NCBI GenBank assembly: GCA_011526105.1
Contig: WYAZ01000079.1
Span: 1-63,305, forward strand
Length of the DNA stretch: 63,305 bases
Source of the DNA: Deltaproteobacteria bacterium
GTDB taxonomy: Bacteria; Myxococcota; Kuafuiibacteriia; Kuafuiibacteriales; Kuafuiibacteriaceae
Direction of reading: 5' to 3'
Shown: piece after piece, positions 38,016 through 48,646 of the stretch
Numbering within the stretch: the first letter of the stretch is position 1
Layout of the letters: each line of letters opens with the position of its first letter
The notes under the pieces: model-generated
The model's database searches: none
Told to the model about the DNA's origin: nothing
What the model saw: only the letters and a program-made list of their open reading frames with translations
Position numbers and translations under genes: made by a program

Positions 38016-38121
38016 ATTTCTGGATTGGGAACCCGCGAGAGGTCCGCCCAGCCCAGGCGGGGGCGGGTGTAGCCACCTTGCGCCGTCTTTGCAAGCAGCA
38101 GATGCAGCTCGCGGTTCTCGC

Positions 38122-38150
38122 TTGCTTGCGTTCACAAAGGCGGCTAGCGT
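38122..38150 (+). promoter_or_regulatory. Putative promoter of the SRP RNA gene
   Basis: TTGCTT (38122-38127) and TAGCGT (38145-38150) are separated by 17 bases, and a start about seven bases downstream would coincide with the predicted 5' end of the SRP RNA. The hexamers are weak matches to the consensus, so position is the main support. Confidence 0.35.
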
Positions 38151-38159
38151 CCGCCGCGG

Positions 38160-38256
38160 TCGCCGGGTCCTACGCAACGGGCGGCTCTGAACCCCGCCAG
38201 GTCCGGAAGGAAGCAACGGTAGGAGCTTAGCTCGTGTGTTGTAGGGTGCCTGGCGA
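38160..38256 (+). ncRNA. ffs: Signal recognition particle RNA, small bacterial type (4.5S)
   Basis: The apical domain is plain: GCCAGGTCCGGAAGGAAGCA holds the GGAA tetraloop and the symmetric and asymmetric loops that bind Ffh. The outer helix pairs CGCCGGGTCCTACGCAAC at the 5' end with GTTGTAGGGTGCCTGGCG at the 3' end. A T6 run at 38260-38265 just after the helix ends transcription. This RNA with Ffh targets membrane proteins to SecYEG. It lies directly before dnaX, a frequent arrangement in bacteria. Ends are accurate to a few bases. Confidence 0.93.
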
Positions 38257-38319
38257 TCATTTTTTCAGTGCACGCCGAGGTGATCGCTCCTCGCGCTCTT
38301 TGGCCCGACCGAGCTGCCC

Positions 38320-40095
38320 GTGAGCTATCTCGTCCTTGCACGTAAGTGGCGCCCCCAACAGTTCGCCGACATCCTTGGCCAGGCGCACGTCACCCGAACC
38401 CTCACTAACGCCCTGAAATCAGGCCGAGTCGCCCATGCCTTTCTGTTCACGGGCGCGCGAGGCGTGGGCAAGACCTCCGCCGCGCGCATCCTCGCCAAGG
38501 CGCTCAACTGCACGGCCTCGGACGAGCCCGCGCCCACGCCTTGCGGGACCTGCGCCTCGTGCACGGAGATCAGTGAAGGGCGCTCCACGGACGTCTTCGA
38601 GATCGACGCGGCCTCGAACACCGGCGTCGCCAATGTTCGAGAGATTATTGATAATGTCCGCTACTTACCGGGACATTCTCGCTTCAAGATCTACATCATC
38701 GACGAAGTCCACATGCTCTCGACGCCGGCGTTTAATGCGCTGCTCAAGACGCTCGAGGAGCCGCCCGCGCACGCCAAGTTCATCCTGGCGACCACCGACG
38801 TGCACAAGGTGCCGGTCACGATTCTGTCGCGCTGCCAGCGGTATGACTTTCGGCGGATCCCCCTCACCGTGGTGGCGGATCGGCTCGCGGAGATCTTGGC
38901 GGCCGAGAACATCACCGTGGACCGCTCAGGGCTCGAGGTCGTGGCGCGCGAGTCCGAAGGCTCGATGCGCGATGCGCAGTCTTTGCTCGAGCGTGTGCTC
39001 GCGTACGCGTCCGATCGGACGGCGAGCGCGGAGCTGGTTCGGGAGGCCCTGGGGGTCGCGGACCGAGGCGCGCTCGAGGCGGCGGTCGAGAGCTTGATCG
39101 AGCGCAGGCCGGGTGCGGTCATCGAGATCATCGCCGAGGTCCACGAGCGCGGGCTCGAGCTCAAGCGCTTCGGAGATTCGCTCGTCGAGTACGTGCGCGA
39201 CTTGCTCATGGCTCGACTCGTAGAAGACCCGCGTCGCGTCGTCGATCGGCCTTCGGACGAACTCGAGGCGTTGACCACGCGCGCCAAGGGCCTAGACCCG
39301 GTGGTGCTCGAGCGGCTCTTCTTCGAACTCACCAAGGTCGTCGAAGAAGTGGCGGCGTCCGCCTATCCCCGATTTGCCCTCGAGGTGGGCCTCGCCAGCT
39401 TGGCCGAGGCTCCGCCGCGGGTGCCGCTCGAACATCTGGTGAAGCGCCTCCAGGACCTCGACACTCGCATGTCGGGGAGCGCGCCAAGGTCCTCGCAGTC
39501 TCATCCTCCGTCCGGCGGCAGCCGAGATCGGAGGGAGGCGGCCTCACCGCCTCGACCCTTTCCAGAGACGGTAGCGAGGTCGCCGGCCCCCGAGCCGCCG
39601 ATGGAGCCGTCCGAGCCTGCGCCGCAGGTGCATCTAGGCTTCGAGGGTTTCGTGGGTATGGTGAGAAAACGTCGCCCCACGCTCTATGGCCAGCTCTCAC
39701 ACGTGCGGCCGGTCAAGTTCGGCCCCGGTGAGGTGGAGCTTGGGGTCGATACGCGCTTCGATGAAGCCACGCTCGGTGCGCCCGAGACGAAGCGCTACCT
39801 CGAGGAGCTATTGGCGGAGCACCTCGGTGCCCCCACCGGTCTGACCGTCACGCGGCTCGAGAAGCCGGTGGAAGCGGCGCCCGCGCTGCGGTCGCCGGCA
39901 CCTCCGCCTACGATGGTGGAGCGTGAGGAGGACGCGCGGCGCGTCCGTCACAAAGAGAAGGAAGAAGAAGCGCGCAAGAAGAAGGCGGTTAAGACCGTGC
40001 TCGACGAGCTGGGGGCGAAGGTCTCTGGTGTACGTGTTCTCGAGGACGAAGAACCGCCGAGTCACACCGCTTCCGCAAAAGAGGAGAACGCATGA
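38320..40095 (+). CDS. dnaX: DNA polymerase III subunit tau/gamma
   Basis: A 591-residue clamp-loader ATPase. It begins at GTG with MSYLVLARKWRPQQFADILGQ. Walker A is GARGVGKT (45-52), zinc ligands C64, C75, C78 and C81 are present, and Walker B is IIDEVH near 126-131, followed by the SRC-type sensor LSRCQRYDFRRI. The C-terminal 200 residues are a charged linker and helical tail. No A-rich slippery heptamer is visible, so a programmed-frameshift gamma form is not predicted. The ybaB start overlaps its stop (ATGA). Confidence 0.96.
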   Translation: MSYLVLARKWRPQQFADILGQAHVTRTLTNALKSGRVAHAFLFTGARGVGKTSAARILAKALNCTASDEPAPTPCGTCASCTEISEGRSTDVFEIDAASNTGVANVREIIDNVRYLPGHSRFKIYIIDEVHMLSTPAFNALLKTLEEPPAHAKFILATTDVHKVPVTILSRCQRYDFRRIPLTVVADRLAEILAAENITVDRSGLEVVARESEGSMRDAQSLLERVLAYASDRTASAELVREALGVADRGALEAAVESLIERRPGAVIEIIAEVHERGLELKRFGDSLVEYVRDLLMARLVEDPRRVVDRPSDELEALTTRAKGLDPVVLERLFFELTKVVEEVAASAYPRFALEVGLASLAEAPPRVPLEHLVKRLQDLDTRMSGSAPRSSQSHPPSGGSRDRREAASPPRPFPETVARSPAPEPPMEPSEPAPQVHLGFEGFVGMVRKRRPTLYGQLSHVRPVKFGPGEVELGVDTRFDEATLGAPETKRYLEELLAEHLGAPTGLTVTRLEKPVEAAPALRSPAPPPTMVEREEDARRVRHKEKEEEARKKKAVKTVLDELGAKVSGVRVLEDEEPPSHTASAKEENA

Positions 40096-40400
40096 ACATC
40101 CAAGAGATGATGCGCCAAGCCCAGCGCATGCAGAAGAAGATGAAAGACATCCAAGACGAGATGGGCAAACAAGAAATCGAAGGCAGCGCGGGTGGTGGCA
40201 TGGTCGTGGTGACCGCCAGCGGTCGCGGCGAAGTGCTGCGCGTCAAGATCGAGAAAGACGTGGTCGATCCGAACGACGTCGAGATGCTGCAGGACCTCGT
40301 CACGGCGGCCGCCAACCAGGCGCTGACGCGCGCCAAGGAAGCCATGGAAGCCGAGATGGGCAAAGTGACCGGCGGGCTCTCGATGCCCGGAATGTTCTGA
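40092..40400 (+). CDS. ybaB: YbaB/EbfC nucleoid-associated protein
   Basis: A 102-residue DNA-binding protein with the family shape: an N-terminal amphipathic helix (MNIQEMMRQAQRMQKKMKDIQ), a beta core (GGGMVVVTASGRGEVLRVKI) and a C-terminal helix, ending KVTGGLSMPGMF. It acts as a dimer that binds DNA. It sits between dnaX and recR, as in most bacteria, and overlaps dnaX by four bases. Confidence 0.95.
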   Translation: MNIQEMMRQAQRMQKKMKDIQDEMGKQEIEGSAGGGMVVVTASGRGEVLRVKIEKDVVDPNDVEMLQDLVTAAANQALTRAKEAMEAEMGKVTGGLSMPGMF

Positions 40401-40416
40401 GTCGAGGGTCGGCTCG

Positions 40417-41052
40417 GTGGCGAACTCGGACTCCACGCCTGGTCCACGAAGCGGACCGGATCCCATACTGCGACTCGTGCAGGTGCTCGGGCGCCTCCCG
40501 GGCATCGGCGAGAAGACCGCCACGCGGCTGGCCTTCTTCATCCTGCGCACCGGCTTGGGTTATGCCGAAGAGCTCGCGCAAGCGGTGCTCGATGCCGCGC
40601 GCAAGGTGCGGTTTTGCTCGCGCTGCATGAACCTCACGGACGAGGAGTTCTGTAGCATCTGCCGTGACGCTCGACGTGAAATCGGCGTCATCTGCGTGGT
40701 GGAGACCGTCCCGGACCTTCGTGCGATCGAGCGCAGCCACGAGTTCCGCGGTCGCTACCACGTGCTGCATGGTGCGATCGCTCCGCTCGAAGGCGTGGGG
40801 CCGGACCAGATCAAGCTGCGCGAGTTGTTGCTTCGTCTCTCGACCCCCGAGGAGAGCGGGGTGAAGGAGATCATCATCGCCACGAACCCGAGCGTGGATG
40901 GTGAGGCGACGGCGTTGTATCTGAAGCGGATGCTCGCGCCCCTGGGCATTCGCACCACGCGCATCGCCTCCGGCATGCCGATCGGCGGGGACTTCGAGTA
41001 CGCGGATCCGGCGACCATCTCGCAGGCCCTCGCGGGGCGCCGCGATATTTAG
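40417..41052 (+). CDS. recR: Recombination mediator protein RecR
   Basis: A 211-residue protein with the helix-hairpin-helix LGRLPGIGEKTATRLAFFIL, a four-Cys zinc finger C-x2-C-x8-C-x2-C (FCSRCMN and EEFCSIC), and a Toprim domain (ICVVETVPDLRAIERS, IIIATNPSVDGEATALYL). With RecO it loads RecA onto SSB-coated gaps. Its GTG start lies 16 bases after ybaB, completing the dnaX-ybaB-recR operon. It converges on the kinase gene, with repeat copy A in the 87-base gap. Confidence 0.96.
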   Translation: MANSDSTPGPRSGPDPILRLVQVLGRLPGIGEKTATRLAFFILRTGLGYAEELAQAVLDAARKVRFCSRCMNLTDEEFCSICRDARREIGVICVVETVPDLRAIERSHEFRGRYHVLHGAIAPLEGVGPDQIKLRELLLRLSTPEESGVKEIIIATNPSVDGEATALYLKRMLAPLGIRTTRIASGMPIGGDFEYADPATISQALAGRRDI

Positions 41053-41072
41053 GGTGCCGCCGTCGCCGTGCC

Positions 41073-41103
41073 GAGTTCGGGGGACGCTCGACTGAACCCG
41101 AAC
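41073..41103 (-). repeat. Dispersed inverted repeat, copy A
   Basis: The element has perfect ends GTTCGGG and CCCGAAC flanking a 15-base core GGACGCTCGACTGAA. On the opposite strand it equals copies B and C with only one or two differences. It sits between the convergent recR and kinase stops. No terminator-like T-run follows. Confidence 0.75.
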
Positions 41104-41139
41104 GCCTGGGTGCTTCGATTCTCGAGACAAGTTGACAGG

Positions 41140-42525
41140 TTAGCGCTCGAGTTCGGGGGACGCTGCGCTCCGCAGGGCGTCGAGCAGCGTCCCGAGCCAC
41201 ATATGGACGTCGTCTTCTCTCAACAGCCGGAGCTCACCCTTATCGAACCACACCCCGTGGCACATGGGGCAGACCTCGATCGCCGCCGGATGCCCCGGCA
41301 CGTTGAAGGCCCGCAGCGCCACGCGGTCGTTCGGACACGAGCCCACGAGTACATCCAAGGGCGCACGCGTGGAGGCCTTGGGTTGCAGCTTCTTCAGCTC
41401 CGTCCGACTCTCGAGCAGCCGCTCGACCTCTCCGTGATCGAGCCAGACCCCTCGGCAACTCGAGCAGCGGTCGATGATGAGGCCTTCGATGAACAGCGAG
41501 CGGAACTCGCCACCACACTTGCCGCAGCGTTTGGCGACGCCGAGCGCGATCTCGGTGACGCCGTGTTCGCTGAGCTCGGCCTCGATCTCCGTACTCGCAT
41601 CCGACCCCAAAGTGGAGTCTGGGTGCAGCATGCGCCTGAGGATCTCGAAGGGCAGGGCGAGGTTGGTGCCGGTCAGGTACTCGATGAGCGCAGTCCGCAT
41701 CTCGTTCGCGTCCTGGTAGCGGTCTTCCGGGTTCGGACGTATCGCTTTCAAGACGATCGCGTCGATCGCCGGGTCTCGCTCGCCGGATGCCGCGGTGGGC
41801 GCAAGTGGTGGGCCATCGAGGATGCGCCGAAGCACGGCGTTTGCATTCTCGTGGCCAAACGGAAGCTTGCCCGCCAACAGTTCGTACATGACCACGCCCA
41901 CCGCAAACAGATCGGAGCGTCGATCGATGTCTTTGCCGCGCAGCTGTTCGGGCGGCATGTAGCGAATCTTTCCGAAGATCATGTTGCCCTCCATCGAGGG
42001 CACGCTCTCCCGGCCGGGCAGCCACTTCGCGAGACCGAAGTCGAGCACCTTCACCGCGCCGCTGCGGGCGACGAGCACGTTCTCGGGCGAGATGTCTCGG
42101 TGGATGATCGGCTCACCGCGGAAGGGCCCTCCCGCGTGCGCCTCTTCGAGCGCCGACAAAACCTCGGCCATGATCGCCGCCAACACAGGGGGAGCAAGCG
42201 GCTTGCCGGCGAGTTTTGCCCTGCGGTGCAGGCGCTTGAGGTCGACGCCGTCGACGTACTCCATCACGAGCCACAGGTTCTCCTTCTCGTGGCCCACGTC
42301 GAAGATGTGCACGATGTTCGGGTGGTTCAGAAACGACCCGATGCGCGCCTCGTTCAGAAAGAGTTCGACGTAGCTCTGGTTGTCCGCGAGGTCTTTGGTG
42401 ATGCGCTTGAGCGCCACCCGCTTCGCGAACCCGGACAATCCGGTGTGTTCCGCGATGTAGATCTCGCCCATTCCCCCCGCGGCAAGCCGGTGAATGATTT
42501 GGTATCGCCCGAGGCGGCCCTTCAT
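41140..42525 (-). CDS. Ser/Thr protein kinase fused to zf-TFIIB-like zinc ribbons
   Basis: A 461-residue soluble protein. The kinase domain (1-290) is complete: GGMGEIY loop, K40 (VALKRI), HRDISPEN (142-149), DFG (162-164), MPPEQL and SDLFAVGVVMYEL. After it come two zf-TFIIB-like modules: C334-x2-C337 to C354-x2-C357 with GVWLDHGEVERLL, and C397 to C419-x2-C422 with GVWFDKGELRLL; the second lacks one Cys (CPND). There is no membrane helix. The zinc ribbons probably dictate partner or nucleic-acid binding. It is convergent with recR and divergent from the isomerase-like gene across 82 bases. The last codons contain 16 bases identical to the dispersed repeat. Confidence 0.92.
   Translation of the reverse strand: MKGRLGRYQIIHRLAAGGMGEIYIAEHTGLSGFAKRVALKRITKDLADNQSYVELFLNEARIGSFLNHPNIVHIFDVGHEKENLWLVMEYVDGVDLKRLHRRAKLAGKPLAPPVLAAIMAEVLSALEEAHAGGPFRGEPIIHRDISPENVLVARSGAVKVLDFGLAKWLPGRESVPSMEGNMIFGKIRYMPPEQLRGKDIDRRSDLFAVGVVMYELLAGKLPFGHENANAVLRRILDGPPLAPTAASGERDPAIDAIVLKAIRPNPEDRYQDANEMRTALIEYLTGTNLALPFEILRRMLHPDSTLGSDASTEIEAELSEHGVTEIALGVAKRCGKCGGEFRSLFIEGLIIDRCSSCRGVWLDHGEVERLLESRTELKKLQPKASTRAPLDVLVGSCPNDRVALRAFNVPGHPAAIEVCPMCHGVWFDKGELRLLREDDVHMWLGTLLDALRSAASPELER
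41149..41164 (-). repeat. Partial copy D of the dispersed repeat, within the kinase 3' end
   Basis: GAGTTCGGGGGACGCT is identical to the first 16 bases of copy A, 45 bases away. It encodes the last residues of the kinase (SPEL), after which the match stops. It suggests that the repeat was acquired at or spread from this gene end. Confidence 0.6.
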
Positions 42526-42607
42526 TGCGGGTAATCTAGCAGCGATTCGGAGCCAGGTGAAACAAGGGTCCCTTGCCGCCCTGGGCCGGACGGACTACGG
42601 CTCGGGC

Positions 42608-43246
42608 ATGGCTCGATGCGACTTCTGGTTCGATTTCTCCAGCCCCTTTGCCTACCTGGGGGCGACCCAGGTGGAGCGGTACACCTCTGGCCACGAGCTG
42701 GTGTACCAGCCGTTTCTGCTCGGAGGGCTCTTCAAGATCCTGGGCTCCCCCATCGTGCCTCTCGCCACTTTCCACGAGAACAAGATGCGTTTGGCGCTCA
42801 AGGACCAGTACCGCTGGGCTGATCATTGGGGCGTGCCGTTCAAGTTCCCGTCCATTTTTCCGCAGATGACGGTGCTCCCGCTGCGGGTCGTGCTTCAGCT
42901 CCAAGGTGCGGATCAGAAGCGCGCGGTGCGGGCCCTCTTCGATGAGGTCTGGGTGAACGACGGGAACATTCAGACAGAGGAGACCGTGCGGCGGGTTCTC
43001 ACGACGCTCGGGCTGCCGGAAGATGATCTGATCCGCGGCGCGCAAGATCCAAAGATCAAGGACGCGCTCAAGCACAACACCGAGGAGGCGGCCCGGGTGG
43101 GCCTGTGTGGTGCGCCCAGCTTCGTGGTGGACGGCGAGGTGTTCTGGGGGCAGGACCGGCTCGAAATGGTCAAGAAGGCCCTCGAAGGCTGGAAACCGGC
43201 CTCGCCGGATGTCGACACCCAACGCCTGAAGTCCGCTGGCGTTTAG
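42608..43246 (+). CDS. DSBA-fold oxidoreductase, 2-hydroxychromene-2-carboxylate isomerase-like
   Basis: A 212-residue thioredoxin-fold protein of the kappa-GST/HCCA isomerase family, which binds glutathione or similar thiols. It begins MARCDFWFDFSSPFAYLG, where the Ser pair takes the place of the DsbA CxxC and supplies the active-site Ser. The GAPSFVVDGEVFWGQDRLEMV block is the conserved cis-Pro and C-terminal part. Family members isomerise hydroxychromene carboxylate in naphthalene breakdown, but no such genes are near, so the substrate is unknown. It is followed 58 bases later by the VOC gene. Confidence 0.85.
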   Translation: MARCDFWFDFSSPFAYLGATQVERYTSGHELVYQPFLLGGLFKILGSPIVPLATFHENKMRLALKDQYRWADHWGVPFKFPSIFPQMTVLPLRVVLQLQGADQKRAVRALFDEVWVNDGNIQTEETVRRVLTTLGLPEDDLIRGAQDPKIKDALKHNTEEAARVGLCGAPSFVVDGEVFWGQDRLEMVKKALEGWKPASPDVDTQRLKSAGV

Positions 43247-43304
43247 TCAGCGCCGCTTCGTCACGAGGCGGACTCACAACCCAACAACACACGAGGAGTC
43301 ATCG

Positions 43305-43820
43305 ATGAGCGCATTCGTACACATGGAACTAAACACGACCGATCCGGTCGCGGCCAAGGAGTTCTACAGGAACGTCTTTGGCTGGAAGACGCAGGATATC
43401 GAGATGCCGGAGGGCGTCTACACGATGCTGAGCGCGGCCAAGGGGGCCAACATCGGTGGGATTCAGCAGAAGCCCATGCCCGACGCGCCCACGGCGTGGC
43501 TCGGCTACATCGGCGTAGCCTCGCATGCGGATACGATGGCGAAGGCGATCATGAGCGGGGCCCATGTCATCGTGGAGAAGTACGTCATTCCGGGTATGGG
43601 AACACTCGGCATCTTCTTCGACCCGCAAGGCGCCCCGGTCGGCATCTGGGAGGCCGCCGCCCAGCCTAAGAAGAAGGCGGGCAAGAAGAAGCAGAAGAAG
43701 GCCAAGAAGATCGGCGGCAAGAAGAAGCAGAAGAAGGCCGCCAAGAAGAAGCAGAAGCAGAAGAAGGCCGAGAAGCCCGGCGCCAAGAAGAAGCAGAAGA
43801 AGTCGAAGCAGAATTCGTAG
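43305..43820 (+). CDS. VOC/glyoxalase-fold protein with histone-like lysine tail
   Basis: A 171-residue protein. Residues 1-118 form one VOC domain (VHMELNTTDPVAAKEFYRNVFGW, GIFFDPQGAPVGIWEA), of the kind found in glyoxalase and bleomycin-resistance families. Metal ligands are partly present (H6 and late E116). Residues 121-171 are a tail with 28 Lys in 51 residues, built from KKKQKK and KKA units, like bacterial histone H1-type DNA-binding tails. It starts after GAGGAG. The tail suggests nucleic-acid binding or membrane/polyphosphate association. It may be co-expressed with the isomerase-like gene. Confidence 0.82.
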   Translation: MSAFVHMELNTTDPVAAKEFYRNVFGWKTQDIEMPEGVYTMLSAAKGANIGGIQQKPMPDAPTAWLGYIGVASHADTMAKAIMSGAHVIVEKYVIPGMGTLGIFFDPQGAPVGIWEAAAQPKKKAGKKKQKKAKKIGGKKKQKKAAKKKQKQKKAEKPGAKKKQKKSKQNS

Positions 43821-43836
43821 CTCGCCGCCGGCCGCC

Positions 43837-43867
43837 GAGTTCGGGTCCAGTCGAGCGTCCCCCGAAT
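43837..43867 (+). repeat. Dispersed inverted repeat, copy B
   Basis: GTTCGGG and CCCGAAT flank the core TCCAGTCGAGCGTCC, the reverse complement of the copy A core with one change. It lies 17 bases past the VOC stop, in the 169-base gap where the VOC and ettA genes converge. Confidence 0.75.
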
Positions 43868-43910
43868 ACAGCCCGAAGCGTTCGGATTGGCTGGGGTTCT
43901 GAGGACGCCG

Positions 43911-43941
43911 GAGTTCGGGTCCAGTCGAGCGTCCCCCTAAC
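43911..43941 (+). repeat. Dispersed inverted repeat, copy C
   Basis: It shares the first 27 bases of copy B exactly (GAGTTCGGGTCCAGTCGAGC onward), then has CCCTAAC instead of CCCGAAT, so its right arm is slightly decayed. It is 44 bases from copy B in the same orientation, in the same convergent gap. Confidence 0.75.
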
Positions 43942-43989
43942 TCTCACTGACGCTTCAGGTACACCGGCGCGGTCGTCCGATCTCCCGAA

Positions 43990-45660
43990 CTACTTCGTGA
44001 GCTTCCGATACTTCAAGCGATGCGGCTGGTCCGCATCCGCCCCGAGGCGCTTCTTGCGGTCCTTCTCGTAGTCCTCGTAGTTGCCTTCGAACCACTCCAC
44101 GTGGCTGTCGCCTTCGAACGCCAGGATGTGCGTGGCGATGCGGTCCAAGAACCACCGATCGTGGCTGATGATCATCACGCAACCGGCAAAGCTCAACAGC
44201 GCGTCCTCGAGCGCGCGCAAGGTGTCCACGTCGAGGTCATTGGTCGGCTCGTCGAGCAAGAGCACGTTGCCGTGGCTCTTGAGGAGCTTGGCGAGGTGCA
44301 CCCGGTTTCGCTCACCGCCGGACAACGTGCCCACGGGCTTCTGCTGGTCCGAGCCCTTGAAGCCGAACGCACCCACGTAGGCGCGAGAAGGAAACTCCTT
44401 CTTGCCCACCGGGATGGTGTCATAGCCTTCCGAGATCTCCTGCCAGACCGAGTTGTCGGGTACGAGTGCGTCGCGGTTCTGATCCACGTACGCGACCTTG
44501 ACCGTGTCGCCGACCTCGACCACGCCGCTGTCGGGCTTCTCTTGGCCGGTGAGGATTCGAAACAAAGTCGACTTGCCGGCGCCGTTCGCGCCGATGATGC
44601 CCACGATGGCTCCGGGGGGGACCTTGAAGCTGAGGTTCTCGAACAGCAGCTTGTCGCCGTAGGCCTTCTTGATGTTCTGGACGTCGAAGACCTTGTTCCC
44701 CAGCCTTGGCGGCGGGGGAATGGGGATTTCGGCCTGCGCCACTTTGTCCATGGCCGCTGCCGACTGCAGCTCCTCGAACTTCTGGATGCGCGCCTTGCTC
44801 TTGGCCTGACGCGCCTTGGGGGACTGCTTGATCCACTCCATCTCGTGCTCGAGGGTCTTCTTACGCGCAGAGGCCTGCTTCTCCTCAACGTCGAGTCGCT
44901 TCTGCTTCTGCTCGAGCCATCCGCTGTAGTTGCCCTTGAACGGGATGCCCGCGCCCCGATCGAGCTCGAGGATCCAGCCCGCGATGTTGTCGAGGAAGTA
45001 GCGATCGTGGGTGATGGAGACCACGGTACCCGAGTAGTCTTGAAGGTGCCGCTCGAGCCAAGCCACCGACTCCGCGTCGAGATGGTTGGTCGGCTCGTCG
45101 AGGAGCAAGAGGTCCGGCTTCTCGAGGAGCAGACGGCACATGGCCACCCGGCGACGTTCACCGCCCGAAAGGGTGCCGACGTCTTGATCGCCGGGCGGGC
45201 ATCGCAGCGCGTCCATCGCGCGTTCGAGCATGTGGTCGAGGTCCCAGGCGTTCTTCGCCTCGATCTCGTCCTGGGTGCGGCCGTGCTCTTCCATCACCTT
45301 GTCCATCTCGGCGGGCGAGAGGTCTTCGCCGAGCTTCATGGACAGCTCATCGAAACGCGTGAGAAGTCGGCGGATGTCAGCGACCGCGGGCTCGATGTTG
45401 CCCTTCACATCCTTGCTCGCGTCGAGCATGGGCTCTTGGGGCAGATAGCCCACCGTGACGCCCTTCATGGCCGAAGCCTCGCCGACGAACTCCTTGTCGA
45501 CGCCGGCCATGATCTTGAGGACCGTGCTCTTGCCGGCACCGTTCGGGCCGAGGATGCCGATCTTGGCCCCGGGCAAGAACGCGAGGGTCAGGCCCTTTAG
45601 GATCTCCTTGCCCGGGTAGGATTTGCGGAGATCCCGCATGGTGTACACGAACTCGGGCAT
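43990..45660 (-). CDS. ettA: ABC-F translational throttle EttA
   Basis: A 556-residue soluble ABC-F ATPase (E. coli EttA is 555). Two nucleotide-binding domains have Walker A GPNGAGKST and GANGAGKST, signatures LSGGERRRVA and LSGGERNRVH, and Walker B LLLLDEPTNHLD and VLLLDEPTNDLD. The N terminus MPEFVYTMRDLRKSYPGKEIL and the arm region fit EttA, which binds the ribosomal E site and gates elongation by energy state. It starts four bases past the gltA stop, so the two form an operon. Confidence 0.95.
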   Translation of the reverse strand: MPEFVYTMRDLRKSYPGKEILKGLTLAFLPGAKIGILGPNGAGKSTVLKIMAGVDKEFVGEASAMKGVTVGYLPQEPMLDASKDVKGNIEPAVADIRRLLTRFDELSMKLGEDLSPAEMDKVMEEHGRTQDEIEAKNAWDLDHMLERAMDALRCPPGDQDVGTLSGGERRRVAMCRLLLEKPDLLLLDEPTNHLDAESVAWLERHLQDYSGTVVSITHDRYFLDNIAGWILELDRGAGIPFKGNYSGWLEQKQKRLDVEEKQASARKKTLEHEMEWIKQSPKARQAKSKARIQKFEELQSAAAMDKVAQAEIPIPPPPRLGNKVFDVQNIKKAYGDKLLFENLSFKVPPGAIVGIIGANGAGKSTLFRILTGQEKPDSGVVEVGDTVKVAYVDQNRDALVPDNSVWQEISEGYDTIPVGKKEFPSRAYVGAFGFKGSDQQKPVGTLSGGERNRVHLAKLLKSHGNVLLLDEPTNDLDVDTLRALEDALLSFAGCVMIISHDRWFLDRIATHILAFEGDSHVEWFEGNYEDYEKDRKKRLGADADQPHRLKYRKLTK

Positions 45661-45664
45661 AGGC

Positions 45665-46951
<1,287 letters not shown>

Positions 46952-47111
46952 GACCAGGACATAAACCAAGAATCCCGCGCTTCTACAATGGGAAACGCGA
47001 GGGTTCTGGGCCTCCGGGCATCCCCACCGGCGGCAGGAAGTGGGCTTTTGTAGGAACGCTCGGCGTCCTTCGTTGACCGGCATTCTCGGCTCTGGTTGTC
47101 TGCGCGCCCGT

Positions 47112-48629
<1,518 letters not shown>

Positions 48630-48646
48630 GCGGAACGAAACAACCA

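Noticed and set aside
39900-40095. Programmed frameshift site in dnaX
   Set aside because: There are AAG-rich runs but no A6-7 slippery heptamer with a following hairpin, so a gamma form is not supported.
41068-42534. Long open frame antisense to the zinc-ribbon kinase
   Set aside because: It mirrors the codon pattern of the kinase gene in high-GC DNA; no family motif and no ribosome site. The minus-strand protein has all kinase motifs.
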